From JAYUZR01 sp043751595 (GTDB lineage Bacteria; Patescibacteriota; UBA1384; CAILIB01), in assembly GCA_043751595.1 (NCBI GenBank), contig JAYUZR010000042.1, positions 4,192-68,191 of the forward strand: a DNA stretch of 64,000 nucleotides, read 5' to 3'. Position 1 is the first letter of the stretch, and each line of letters opens with the position of its first letter. Position numbers and translations under genes: made by a program. Below are positions 1 through 8,368 of the stretch, in pieces. Below the pieces are notes generated by a model. It made no database searches. It was not told the DNA's origin and saw only the letters and a program-made list of their open reading frames with translations.

Positions 1-46
1 AGCGCAAGTTTCGTGACCTCGGGGTGACATGCTCTCCAATACCCAA

Positions 47-499
47 TTATACCCCTAGCTTTTGATTCATTTCTGTAACCCCGCCCCCTACCCAAACCTG
101 TTTTGCTGACCCATCGGGGGCGAGCTCAACAAAGGTATGCTGATAATTAATGGCAAACTTTTTGCGCAGTTCTTTGTTTGAGTCAAAATCAACCTTTACG
201 ATAACCACATCGCTCGGCAACTTGCTCAGAGCTTCAGTTTTAAACTCGGCATCAGCCGAACGACAGGTGGGACACCAAGGTGCGGCAAAAAAGTACACTA
301 TTCTCTTGTTTTCTGGATTAGATGGAGCGTAATCCCGAAAAAGCTGGTACTGAGCACCAGTAATAACAGGCTGAACCGCAGCAGCCGTAGCCTTGGTTTG
401 GACGGGAATGTTGGAGGCATTCATCATAAAAAAACCAAGGACAATACCAGCGACTACCACCACTCCAAACCCAGTTACTGCGCGAATATGAGAAGCCAT
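47..499 (-). CDS. Membrane-anchored thioredoxin-like protein
   Basis: A 150-residue protein with one N-terminal membrane segment (about residues 8-28) followed by a thioredoxin fold that should face outward. The redox motif is WCPTC (Cys76, Cys79) after a YFFAAP strand. By family it would exchange disulfides with exported proteins. The cis-proline normally found before the next conserved strand is missing: the loop reads NYQHTFVEL. A paralogue with a similar loop lies at 46241-46789, beside a DipZ-like electron carrier. The start overlaps the 3' end of the upstream membrane-protein gene by 25 bases, so the two are probably one operon. The redox partner is not visible here. Confidence 0.85.
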   Translation of the reverse strand: MASHIRAVTGFGVVVVAGIVLGFFMMNASNIPVQTKATAAAVQPVITGAQYQLFRDYAPSNPENKRIVYFFAAPWCPTCRSADAEFKTEALSKLPSDVVIVKVDFDSNKELRKKFAINYQHTFVELAPDGSAKQVWVGGGVTEMNQKLGV

Positions 500-984
500 G
501 ATCGAATATACGATACTAGACCAAGTCTAATTGAACCAGTAGGAAGCGAAATAGTAAGGATTGGGTGATCTGGTAGAAAAGTACAGGGTAACGTTATTTC
601 AAGGCGGCGCTCGGTTAACTGACGGGTGGAGATGCGCTCTTTTCCTCCGGAGTAATCGATGGCAACCGTATTAACCACTACTCCATTAGGCAGAGCTAGA
701 GTAATAGGGAGAGGCTCACAAACTGCTCCTACCCCAAATGACTGAACTCTGAGCGATGCCTGTACACGCTTATTTCGGAGAAGTAATTGGCCAATTTCTT
801 TATTGTACTGAGTTATTACTCCCACTTCTGAAATGGTGACCAGGTTACGAGTATCAAGCTCGGGTCGCTGTTGGTAGTAGTTGAGCCATACCCCCTTGGC
901 GATGAGCGCCAGGAGACCTGCAAGTAGAGTAGCCACCAAAAGAAGCCTAACCTTCCGATTTCTCAGGAAATGAGGGATGCGCAT
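475..984 (-). CDS. Unrecognised membrane-anchored protein
   Basis: I do not recognise this 169-residue protein. It has a basic start (RNRKVR), one membrane segment at about residues 13-30 and then an external domain rich in alternating hydrophobic residues, probably beta. It has two cysteines, Cys89 and Cys134, which could be paired, a reasonable match to the thioredoxin gene that overlaps its 3' end by 25 bases. The sequence TAGCAT lies exactly six bases before the ATG, the spacing seen at many starts in this window and expected for a leaderless mRNA. Confidence 0.65.
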   Translation of the reverse strand: MRIPHFLRNRKVRLLLVATLLAGLLALIAKGVWLNYYQQRPELDTRNLVTISEVGVITQYNKEIGQLLLRNKRVQASLRVQSFGVGAVCEPLPITLALPNGVVVNTVAIDYSGGKERISTRQLTERRLEITLPCTFLPDHPILTISLPTGSIRLGLVSYIRSWLLIFAQ

Positions 985-1037
985 AGCTCTATGCTACCAT
1001 ATTGCTCATTTGATGAGCTTCTGGTTCTAGTGGGTAT

Positions 1038-1994
1038 ATGCAATCACGCAATCAAACTCGTCACACTCCCCGCCCGGCCCAGATTGAAAAAATGGTCCGA
1101 AGGACTGCTTTTCGGTTAAAGCAGGATGATGTTTCGTGGCAAGAAGCCTTTACCCAGGCGGTAATGGCCGCCAATAGCTCGAAGCCAGCAGCAATTTGGT
1201 GCAAGCCAAAAGAAGCGGCTAGCAACCTACCAGAAAACCTACCTGCCCTGGCATGGCAACCAGATTGGGTTGAAGTGTTTAAAGATACCGACACAAGTAT
1301 CGGTAAGCACACGCTACATGAGTCAGGGCACCTCTATTCACTCGATTTCTCCTCAGTTGTTTCGGCCTCCTCTCTCCTCACCATCACCGAACCAATCGAG
1401 ACCATTCTTGATATGTGCGCAGCACCTGGTGGCAAAGCGCTCTTTGCCTGGAGAGCTTTTAACCCCGAGCTCCTCGTCTGCAACGAGGTAATCTACAAGC
1501 GGCACGCTATGTTGCATGCCAACCTTAATCGTACAGGTGCCTCAGAAGTAGCAGAAGTAGTGCAGCGCGATCCGGATTCACTCAGCAAGCAGTACCCAAA
1601 CTTCGCCGATATTGTGTTGGTCGATGCACCTTGTAGCGGACAATCTCTACTCGCCAAGGGCGATGAAGCCGAAGGTGCTTTTTTGGACCACGTAGTTGCT
1701 GCTAATATGACCCGACAGCGCCGCATCTTAGCTAACGCCGTTAAGATTGTGCGGCCCGGTGGCTATCTTTGTTACATGACCTGCACCTATGCTCGCGAAG
1801 AAAATGAGAAAAACGTAGAATGGCTTCTACGTCGCTTCCCCGAGTTTACCGCTCAAATTGTTCCTCATCTAGAAGAAGCAGGCATTAGGAGCTGGCTTCT
1901 TGATGAACCCTGCTACCGCCACTCTCCTCAAGATGGCCTTGGTGCCGGTGGGTTTGTTGCGCTCCTCCGCCGCTCTACAGAACCAGTAGATTAA
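1038..1994 (+). CDS. RsmB/RsmF-type RNA m5C methyltransferase
   Basis: A 318-residue SAM-dependent RNA cytosine-C5 methyltransferase of the NOL1/NOP2/Sun family, which modifies rRNA (or tRNA) in the cytoplasm. The SAM-binding motif I is DMCAAPGGK at residues 125-133. The two family cysteines are in DAPCSG (Cys199) and TCTY (Cys249); in this family the latter attacks the base and the former helps release the product. The late GYLCYMTCTYAREENE block is typical. The protein is short and shows no NusB-like or PUA extension, so the target (16S position or tRNA) cannot be assigned. It stands alone between divergent or convergent neighbours. Confidence 0.9.
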   Translation: MQSRNQTRHTPRPAQIEKMVRRTAFRLKQDDVSWQEAFTQAVMAANSSKPAAIWCKPKEAASNLPENLPALAWQPDWVEVFKDTDTSIGKHTLHESGHLYSLDFSSVVSASSLLTITEPIETILDMCAAPGGKALFAWRAFNPELLVCNEVIYKRHAMLHANLNRTGASEVAEVVQRDPDSLSKQYPNFADIVLVDAPCSGQSLLAKGDEAEGAFLDHVVAANMTRQRRILANAVKIVRPGGYLCYMTCTYAREENEKNVEWLLRRFPEFTAQIVPHLEEAGIRSWLLDEPCYRHSPQDGLGAGGFVALLRRSTEPVD

Positions 1995-2070
1995 CTACCC
2001 CTTATACCTCGACCCAAGAAATAACCGGCTACCGTGGCGAGCAGGGCAAGTGCTACAAGTAGGCGTCGAC

Positions 2071-2850
2071 TTACGACCATTCCTCAAAGATTGATTGAGC
2101 GGTATCGGTTAGGCCGTGCGCAAGTAGTCTGCGCTTGAGCGCGATCTCGGGCCTGCGCTCACCAACAAGGACAATATTCTGCCGTTCGCCTGGTCGATTA
2201 AGTCGGGTCATAAAACACGGCGTAATGGTAAGTCCAGTTTTTTTGTAACGCTGCACCAGTGAGCGAAGATCGCCCCGCAGCTCGTTCCAGGTAGCAATAT
2301 AGTTTTGCAGAAGCATTCCGCGCTGAAGCATGCGGTCCATCAGTTTATGTAGGAAGCGCTGATCATGCACGCTTTCCGGAACAACTCCCCCATCATCTCC
2401 AACTAACGTAGGCTCGAAAACATCGAATAATATCAGGCCATACCTAGGTCCTTTATCTTGTTCGATAAATGCCTCGGCCGTCATTGTATGCCAAGTAACT
2501 CGCTCGGTAGGGCAAGAGAAATAGCGCTCGGCCAGTGCCTGCAGACGGCCATCGGGCTCTACCACGGTAAAGTGCGCCTTGGGGAACATCTCGTACATCG
2601 CGGTTACTGCAACACCAGCACCACCTCCTAATAGGAGTATCTTTTCGGTAGTACTAGGAACAAGGTGCGCCAAGTGCCTCCAGTGAACCAGATAGCGATA
2701 GGCCGGCTCTCCGTCATCAATATACTGAGCAGCAGCCCGCTGACGAAGTAAGCGAAGCTCGAGCACTGCTCGGTTAGTCCAGGCATCGGTGGTACGCAGA
2801 ACGGTAATTCGCTCTGCACCCTCTCCTTCTTGAAAAATAATGCGATCCAT
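2071..2850 (-). CDS. Spermidine-synthase-like protein
   Basis: About 259 residues with the Rossmann fold of spermidine/spermine synthases: a LLLGGGAGVAV glycine loop, a VVEPD acidic strand end that would hold the ribose, and a LILFDVF strand. In true polyamine synthases the loop is GGGDGG, and its Asp contacts the substrate; here that position is Ala. The enzyme may therefore act on something other than putrescine, as do many spermidine-synthase-like paralogues. The reading frame is open to 2919, but that start would overlap the divergent gene at 2910. The ATG at 2850, preceded by AAGG about eight bases upstream, is the better start. Confidence 0.7.
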   Translation of the reverse strand: MDRIIFQEGEGAERITVLRTTDAWTNRAVLELRLLRQRAAAQYIDDGEPAYRYLVHWRHLAHLVPSTTEKILLLGGGAGVAVTAMYEMFPKAHFTVVEPDGRLQALAERYFSCPTERVTWHTMTAEAFIEQDKGPRYGLILFDVFEPTLVGDDGGVVPESVHDQRFLHKLMDRMLQRGMLLQNYIATWNELRGDLRSLVQRYKKTGLTITPCFMTRLNRPGERQNIVLVGERRPEIALKRRLLAHGLTDTAQSIFEEWS

Positions 2851-2909
2851 GTGCAACACCTTAGCAGGTTCCTCTTGACGAAGCATCCCCCTTCGAGTAA
2901 CCCTGCTGT

Positions 2910-3212
2910 ATGCGCACACGACTTACAGCCATTTTCTTAGTACTAGTAATCCTTGGCACCATTGGTGGGGCAGTCTATTACTTTAATATAGCCAGCACGG
3001 GTGATACCAGCTGGCCAGCTGCACCTCTTTCCAGCTCCTCTCCCATTCCCTTTGATCCCGACGCTACACCTGTTGAGCCAAGCGCCCCTACTATTAACTT
3101 GGATGCCGGCGCGATAAATAGCCCAGATGCGTACATTCCTCGCGGCCGAGATGCAGTGCCCACTCAGGCAACCACCGAGACTCCGCCGCCAACCGAAGAG
3201 CCCGCCTTTTAA
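2910..3212 (+). CDS. Small membrane-anchored Pro/Thr-rich protein
   Basis: A 100-residue protein with an N-terminal membrane segment (about residues 6-25) and a tail rich in Pro, Ser, Thr and Glu with no recognisable fold, so probably a disordered exported tail or a tethered linker. TAACCC lies six bases before the ATG. It is divergent from the spermidine-synthase-like gene and is followed after 43 bases by the antiporter gene. Function unknown. The low-complexity composition makes homology weak, but length, signal anchor and spacing support a real gene. Confidence 0.6.
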   Translation: MRTRLTAIFLVLVILGTIGGAVYYFNIASTGDTSWPAAPLSSSSPIPFDPDATPVEPSAPTINLDAGAINSPDAYIPRGRDAVPTQATTETPPPTEEPAF

Positions 3213-3255
3213 TAGAGAATAGACTCATGCCTCTATACCGCGGTAAACTGGAGGC

Positions 3256-4926
3256 ATGAATCTTTTCGCCGAACTTAGCCTCGTTCTAATTGTTGCCACT
3301 ATTGTGGCTGCCGCGATGCAGCGAATTAAGCAGCCGCTTATTATTGGCCATATTGTTACCGGTATCTTGGTTGGCCCCTACGTTTTTAATGTTATTCAAT
3401 CAGCTGAGATCTTTGAACTACTCTCCAAGCTTGGCGTTACGCTCCTCCTTTTTATTATTGGTCTCAGCCTTAACCCTAAGGTTCTTAAAGAAGTAGGAAC
3501 CCCGGCCCTTGTTATCGGAATTGGCCAAATTGCGGGAACTGCCCTAGTTGGTGGCACCATCGCCTTTGCCTTTGGTCTTTCACTGATGAGCTCGCTCTTT
3601 ATTGGCGTCGCCCTTTCACTTAGTAGTACCATCGTTATTCTCAAGCTGTTAAGTGATATGCGCCAACTAGGAACACTACACGGCAAAATCACCATTGGCA
3701 TCTTGGTTCTTCAAGATATTGTCGCCAGTGCAGCCTTAGTAGTGGTAGGTAGTGCACACGGTGGCCACAGCCAGGCACAACTTGGCCTTCTGGGAAGTAA
3801 AGTATTCTTATTTGTTGGTGGTATTTGGCTGCTTGTTCGTTTTATTGTCCCAAAAATTGCACCGCTTATTGCCGCTTCCCAAGAGTTTCTCTTCCTCTTT
3901 ACCCTGGGCTGGGGCTTGGGCATTGCCTCCCTTGCTAGTATGGTTGGCTTTTCTCCAGAGATTGGTGCCCTGGTTGCCGGTGTTGCCTTAGCCAGCACTC
4001 CGTACGCCCACGAGATTGCTGCCAAGATGCGTCCGCTTCGCGATTTCTTTGTGGTGGTATTCTTTATCATTCTAGGAGCACAGTTTGGTATTAATGATGT
4101 CCACACAGTTATCGTACCGGCCCTCTTCCTCTCCCTCTTTGTTCTTCTTGGAAAACCCTTTATTACTACCCTCCTCGCTGCCCTTTCTCATTATCGATCA
4201 GAAACCAGTATTAAAACTGGGTTGATGCTCGGGCAGGTAAGCGAGTTCTCCTTTATCTTGGTGCTACTCGGCGCCCAGCTTGGAATGATTCCCCAACCAA
4301 TTGTGAGCCTGGTTACGCTTACCGCCATTATCACCCTTACTTTCTCTAGTTACTTTATTCTCTACAGCGATAAGCTTTACCGCTTTTTACGGCCCTACAT
4401 TACCAAGGCGGAACATAACGATCACTCTCAGCCAAAGCTTAAGCACGAGTACGATATCTTTGTTTTTGGGTATAAAAAGGCAGGCAGGCATTTTGTTGAT
4501 GAACTGATTCGGCTTGAGCAGCGCTTCTTGGTAATCGATTTTGATCCTCAAATGATTAAAAACCTTGAGGACCGAGGCATTCCCTGCCTCTTTGGCGATG
4601 CCAGCAATCCCGAGCTCCTAGGCGACCTCGATCTTGCTACCGCCCAGGTAGTGGTCTGCAATATCGCCCATTATGTGACCAGCAATCTTCTACTGAGCAT
4701 CGTGCACACGGCTAACCCCAATACCGTAGTAGTCCTTACCTGTGATGATCCCCGCGAAGCGGCCGAACTCTACCACGCAGGCGCTACATACGTTGTAATG
4801 CCACATTACCTTGGTGGTACCAAGATAAGCTCAATCATTGATAGGTATGGTTTGTCCCGCGAGGTATTTGAGCGCGAGCAGCAAAAACACCTATCGTATC
4901 TGTTTAAAATTCACGGGATTTCCTAG
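3256..4926 (+). CDS. CPA2-family K+(Na+)/H+ antiporter with TrkA-N domain
   Basis: A 556-residue KefB/KefC-like monovalent cation:proton antiporter. Residues 1 to about 380 hold roughly twelve membrane segments, including the GHIVTGILVGP and SLSSTIVILKLL stretches typical of the family. Residues from about 398 form a cytoplasmic TrkA-N (RCK) Rossmann domain, starting DIFVFGYKKAG and reaching an acidic VIDFDP strand end that should bind a nucleotide. There is no TrkA-C domain after it. GGAGG lies just before the ATG. The stop is immediately followed by the stop of a convergent TMEM175-type channel gene, so two potassium-related proteins share this site. Confidence 0.9.
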   Translation: MNLFAELSLVLIVATIVAAAMQRIKQPLIIGHIVTGILVGPYVFNVIQSAEIFELLSKLGVTLLLFIIGLSLNPKVLKEVGTPALVIGIGQIAGTALVGGTIAFAFGLSLMSSLFIGVALSLSSTIVILKLLSDMRQLGTLHGKITIGILVLQDIVASAALVVVGSAHGGHSQAQLGLLGSKVFLFVGGIWLLVRFIVPKIAPLIAASQEFLFLFTLGWGLGIASLASMVGFSPEIGALVAGVALASTPYAHEIAAKMRPLRDFFVVVFFIILGAQFGINDVHTVIVPALFLSLFVLLGKPFITTLLAALSHYRSETSIKTGLMLGQVSEFSFILVLLGAQLGMIPQPIVSLVTLTAIITLTFSSYFILYSDKLYRFLRPYITKAEHNDHSQPKLKHEYDIFVFGYKKAGRHFVDELIRLEQRFLVIDFDPQMIKNLEDRGIPCLFGDASNPELLGDLDLATAQVVVCNIAHYVTSNLLLSIVHTANPNTVVVLTCDDPREAAELYHAGATYVVMPHYLGGTKISSIIDRYGLSREVFEREQQKHLSYLFKIHGIS

Positions 4927-5505
4927 CTAGTCTACCGCTAGTCCAGCCAAGCGACGATCGGGAACCACCCACAAAATAGCGGTACAACCCAAGATAACAA
5001 GTGAGGAAATTGGTGAGAAAAAAGCGCAAAGAAAAGCTAGCGTATAGAGGACCTGAGAAATGAGTCCCTTTTTATCCCGCCCAATGCGCTGAGCAATCTC
5101 ACTTGTTGGGTTTGCCCGGATAATACTACGACTCAAGAGGTAGTACGCATTTCCGCTCATAAAGCCAACAACCGCATATAAGAATACGGGCCAACGCTCG
5201 GTGTAATGATGATGCTCGCCCACCCAAGCCGTAGCAATAGGAACCAAGGAAAGCCAAAACAGTACGTGCATATTTGCCCACATAATCTTGCTACTAATCT
5301 TCTTAGTCGCCCTAAGAAGGTGGTGGTGATTATTCCAGTAGATTGCGAGCACGATAAAGCTGAAAACGTAGGCGACGAGCTTAGGGACAACCTCCCGCCA
5401 ATCAGCAATATCGGCACTAGCCGGAGCTTTAATCTCCAGAATCATGATCGTGATAATGATGGCGATCACGGCGTCGCTAAAAGCCTCGAGGCGGGATGTA
5501 TTCAT
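4927..5505 (-). CDS. TMEM175-family potassium channel (DUF1211)
   Basis: A 192-residue membrane protein beginning with RLEAFSDAVIAI, the signature of the first helix of prokaryotic TMEM175 channels, in which this stretch lines the pore and selects K+. Further segments follow at about 40-60, 75-95, 105-125 and 155-185, fitting the six-segment layout. TAGAGT sits exactly six bases before the ATG, so the mRNA is probably leaderless. It is convergent with the K+/H+ antiporter, with no base between the two stop codons. Together they suggest local control of K+ and membrane potential next to the heliorhodopsin gene. Confidence 0.88.
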   Translation of the reverse strand: MNTSRLEAFSDAVIAIIITIMILEIKAPASADIADWREVVPKLVAYVFSFIVLAIYWNNHHHLLRATKKISSKIMWANMHVLFWLSLVPIATAWVGEHHHYTERWPVFLYAVVGFMSGNAYYLLSRSIIRANPTSEIAQRIGRDKKGLISQVLYTLAFLCAFFSPISSLVILGCTAILWVVPDRRLAGLAVD

Positions 5506-5547
5506 GCCCGCACTCTAGCAAAACCAACCTTAGTAGTGAATAACTGC

Positions 5548-6330
5548 CTAGGGACGCAGGGTGCCAGCAAATACCTGCCAAGCAAGTAGGCTTTTTGCAA
5601 TAAGAGAAAGCCAAATATAGCTACGCTCACCAAAGACGTAATCAGCAAACTTACCCACTTTCTTATACTGAAGCACCATCGTGATTGCGAAGCAGTTAAA
5701 GAAGAGGAAAATTGAACCGTAAATATAGTAGACAAAGGTAGGAATCTCGCCCGCACCGTACTGCGCTGATGCCCAAAAGTAGATCGCCACTACAAGCCAC
5801 GGAATAATACCCAAGAAGCAGCCGATATTGTAAGCAAGCCAATTAGGCTTTTCAGTGCGATTATAGACCTCCATTACTAAGCCCATCAGATTCATTCCAC
5901 TCACCAAGCTAAAGAGCATAATCAAGCTTGCAAGATCGTACAGTCCAACCAGCATGGCGATGGCAACCATCATTATGCTGGCCGAAATGGTATATTCCCA
6001 CCAACGAGCCTTATTAATACCTAAGGCAAGATCTTTCTCGTAAGTTGGGCGATACCAGGTGGCAATAGAGAAGTGCGCAATGGCACTAACGAAAAGAAAG
6101 GCAACAATAATCCAGGCAAGTGGCACCTGGGCGATCTCCTTACTTGTTAAAAAGAGTTTTTGTAGGGTTGGGTTAAAATCAAGAAAAGCAACAGTGAGTG
6201 GAAGCTTAAACCCAGTAGCGAGCGAAAGCATGATAATGCCCTGTAGGGCGTGGAGAGTACCCATTACCAGGTTAAGCTTGCGTAAACTTGCTGGCTGAAT
6301 CGTCTGGTCTTTGGTGTGATTGTTTTTCAT
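5548..6330 (-). CDS. Heliorhodopsin
   Basis: A 260-residue seven-helix retinal protein. The seventh helix carries SLIAKSLLAWQVFAGTL with Lys246 as the retinal Schiff-base lysine, and the third helix carries RWWEYTISAS with Glu112 as counterion. Both are hallmark heliorhodopsin stretches and sit about five residues beyond the positions I recall for heliorhodopsin 48C12 (Lys241, Glu107). His27 and His86 fall near the two conserved histidines. Heliorhodopsins have the N-terminus inside, pump little or nothing, and are thought to signal. The frame is open to 6510, but TATTAT lies six bases before the ATG at 6330, giving the usual length. It is divergent from an XRE regulator. Confidence 0.93.
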   Translation of the reverse strand: MKNNHTKDQTIQPASLRKLNLVMGTLHALQGIIMLSLATGFKLPLTVAFLDFNPTLQKLFLTSKEIAQVPLAWIIVAFLFVSAIAHFSIATWYRPTYEKDLALGINKARWWEYTISASIMMVAIAMLVGLYDLASLIMLFSLVSGMNLMGLVMEVYNRTEKPNWLAYNIGCFLGIIPWLVVAIYFWASAQYGAGEIPTFVYYIYGSIFLFFNCFAITMVLQYKKVGKFADYVFGERSYIWLSLIAKSLLAWQVFAGTLRP

Positions 6331-6336
6331 CACTAG

Positions 6337-6412
6337 ATAATACCCGATCCAGGTACATTGTGTACTTGTTAGAAATACTTGACATATTGTAATAAATTGA
6401 TAACATGCGGCC
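6337..6412. promoter_or_regulatory. Divergent heliorhodopsin/XRE promoter with palindrome
   Basis: For the rightward XRE gene, TTGACA (6379-6384) and TAACAT (6401-6406) are 16 bases apart and end six bases before its ATG. For the leftward heliorhodopsin gene, TATTAT (6342-6337, minus strand) ends six bases before its ATG, with a weak -35. Between them lies the inverted repeat GGTACA-TTG-TGTACT at 6352-6366, extendable to 6351-6367. It covers the heliorhodopsin -35 zone. It is a natural operator candidate for the XRE protein encoded next to it; that assignment is inference. Confidence 0.65.
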
Positions 6413-6637
6413 ATGTCACTCTTTACTACTAACCTAAAAGACCACCGTGTCCTGGCCGGTCTTTCGCAAGAAGAGCTCGCCAAAACGGTTGGTGTAGTAC
6501 GGCAGACCATCGCCTATCTCGAGAAGGGTGATTACATGCCGTCACTAGGGCTTGCCGTAAAGCTAGCGCAACTATTCGATGTTTCTATCGACACTTTATT
6601 CACCTTTCCGCAGCTCGTTGAGCCGCGCCGTAAATAA
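6413..6637 (+). CDS. XRE-family transcriptional regulator
   Basis: A 74-residue single-domain helix-turn-helix protein of the small Cro/XRE type. The core LSQEELAKTVGVVRQTIAYLEKG (about residues 17-39) contains the recognition helix with the VRQTI motif, followed by the usual PSLGLAVKLAQLFDVSIDTLF helices. It is leaderless, with TAACAT six bases before the ATG. It is followed after five bases by the DUF6159-like membrane gene (one operon) and is divergent from heliorhodopsin across a palindrome. It probably represses its own operon and perhaps the heliorhodopsin gene. Confidence 0.9.
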   Translation: MSLFTTNLKDHRVLAGLSQEELAKTVGVVRQTIAYLEKGDYMPSLGLAVKLAQLFDVSIDTLFTFPQLVEPRRK

Positions 6638-6642
6638 CACCC

Positions 6643-7614
6643 ATGGCTTCTAACGCCTTTTCTCGGAGTTGGTCTTTGTTCAAGTCTGGCCTCTCTATTT
6701 GCCAGAGTCACCCTAAGCTTATTTGGCTTCAGGCTGCATTTGCTGGGTTTGGTATGATCTACTTTTTACTTGTACAACTGCCAATTGCCTTCTTTGGCGG
6801 ATACATCTCTAAGGTGGTATTAGCTGGAGAATCCAACCTTCCCGCATGGGTCGATCGTCCCTACAATCCTTACATTTTCTGGCCAATCTTTGCGGTCAGC
6901 CTTATTGTTTGGATTTATCTTACCGTAAGTACCGGCATTGCCAGCTACCACGGGGTAAAACAAGCGCTTAATGGCGGGCATGTTTCCATTAGAGAATGCC
7001 TTGCCTTTGCCTGGGAGCGTCGTCGTCAGGCCATGAGCTGGAGCCTTCTAAGCGCAGCCGTTACCGGCCTTCGCTATCTCTTCCAGGAGCTAATTGAGAA
7101 GTTTACCGGCGGGCTTGCCGCCCCTCTTTTTGCCAAGATCCTGGTTTGGCTTGGATTTGCTGCAGCTGATACCGCCTGGGGTTTTGCAACCGTATTCGTC
7201 ATTCCCGTTATCGCTGAAGAAGGAGTATACCCTGCCGAAGCGGTAAAGCGCTCTGCCGATACCTTTGGAAAAACCTGGATGGGTAAGATGATTACCGATG
7301 CAACCGCAGGTACCATCATTGGGCTAGTTGCCCTTCTTGGCTACGTGATTATTATGGCGGGCGGAATGGCACTCGCCCTTGAGGTATTCAGCGGATCGGC
7401 AACAATTATTACTGTCGCCATTACCGGGTTCCTAGTTCTAGGATATACCCTAGCCTGTGTTGGTGTGGCGAACGTTATCTCAGCCACCTATAACTCAGTA
7501 CTTTACCGCTACGCCACTACCGGTGATGTAGTTGGGCCGTTCATGAGTGAGTACATTGTAAACGCCTACAAGCCAGCTCCTGAAAAGAAGATGTTCGGTG
7601 TTCGGATGCCGTAA
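6643..7614 (+). CDS. DUF6159-like polytopic membrane protein
   Basis: A 323-residue membrane protein with about six hydrophobic segments and the conserved FVIPVIAEEGVYPAEAVKRS stretch at about residues 185-204, which I associate with the DUF6159 family. It starts with a cytoplasmic amphipathic SRSWSLFKSGLSICQ region. It is the second gene of the XRE operon, five bases after the regulator's stop, and is followed by a strong terminator. The function of the family is unknown to me. The link to the heliorhodopsin is only by shared control region. Confidence 0.75.
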   Translation: MASNAFSRSWSLFKSGLSICQSHPKLIWLQAAFAGFGMIYFLLVQLPIAFFGGYISKVVLAGESNLPAWVDRPYNPYIFWPIFAVSLIVWIYLTVSTGIASYHGVKQALNGGHVSIRECLAFAWERRRQAMSWSLLSAAVTGLRYLFQELIEKFTGGLAAPLFAKILVWLGFAAADTAWGFATVFVIPVIAEEGVYPAEAVKRSADTFGKTWMGKMITDATAGTIIGLVALLGYVIIMAGGMALALEVFSGSATIITVAITGFLVLGYTLACVGVANVISATYNSVLYRYATTGDVVGPFMSEYIVNAYKPAPEKKMFGVRMP

Positions 7615-7634
7615 ACCAGGATTTATTGGATTTC

Positions 7635-7674
7635 AAAAGAGGACCGTCCAAAGACGGTCCTCTTTTCTTTTGAC
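7635..7674. terminator. Bidirectional rho-independent terminator
   Basis: A perfect stem AAAAGAGGACCGTC / GACGGTCCTCTTTT around a CAAA loop, with a T-rich tail on the plus strand and A-rich sequence ahead, so it can serve both the rightward membrane-protein operon and the leftward gene at 7694. Confidence 0.9.
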
Positions 7675-7693
7675 TCTCCTCATTTACCTGGCC

Positions 7694-8233
7694 CTACCTT
7701 TGACAGAGCTCAAGCATCGCCTCAACGAATAGTATTGCCTCACGTAATAACTTATCTTCAACTAAACCAGAGGGATGTGCGCCAATTAACTTCATTTGCT
7801 CAAAAGTAACCGCCGTTGCCTTCAAGTTATTAAAGGGTAACGAAATTACTCCTGGACTGAGCTCATTACAGCAGAAGACCCTTTTTCTCTGACTTGTCTC
7901 ATCGGTAAACCACGCCTGCCAAACCCAGGTCAAGGGACTGGCCTTACCACTACTACCCTCAACCAACGTAGCTACAAATACTAGATCATGATCTTCTCCG
8001 CCAATATTTTGGTGAGCCTTAACCGTGATCTGCCGATACTTACCTTCAGGAAGAAGTCTTTCAGCGGCCTGTGCCTGCGTAAAGAATCCCTCCTCAAGAG
8101 TAATCCAGGAGGATCCTACCTCAGCCTGATCATTTGGAACCCTAATCGCCAAACCTCCTACAGTCGGTGAGGCAAGCAGGCCCTTAGCACAGGCGAGTAC
8201 AGCACGTAATGTGGCAGCATAATTAACATTCAT
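7694..8233 (-). CDS. Hypothetical protein
   Basis: A 179-residue soluble protein that I do not recognise. It has no signal peptide or membrane segment. It has a helical start (LRAVLACAKGLLA), a mixed middle with strands around KYRQITVKAH and LVFVATLVEG, and a helical end (KLLREAILFVEAMLEL). The start is supported by AAGGAA about nine bases upstream of the ATG, a Shine-Dalgarno arrangement rather than the leaderless pattern. It is convergent with the XRE operon across a bidirectional terminator and appears to be a single-gene unit. Confidence 0.6.
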   Translation of the reverse strand: MNVNYAATLRAVLACAKGLLASPTVGGLAIRVPNDQAEVGSSWITLEEGFFTQAQAAERLLPEGKYRQITVKAHQNIGGEDHDLVFVATLVEGSSGKASPLTWVWQAWFTDETSQRKRVFCCNELSPGVISLPFNNLKATAVTFEQMKLIGAHPSGLVEDKLLREAILFVEAMLELCQR

Positions 8234-8368
8234 CTTTTATTTCCTTGCCCCGCACCCGACTGTATCGGGTATTTTTGGTGACGGATGGGGTTTAGCATAT
8301 TCTTCAAAAGATTTCAAGAAGCCAGACAGCCTTCCCCTCTTTCCCTAGCCTGCTACACTAATCGGGCC

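Noticed and set aside
1..30. A possible gene start at the left edge (ATG at 30 on the minus strand after GGAGAG)
   Set aside because: Only ten codons are visible, and the ribosome site is just one base from the ATG. It could be the next gene of the thioredoxin operon, but cannot be supported.
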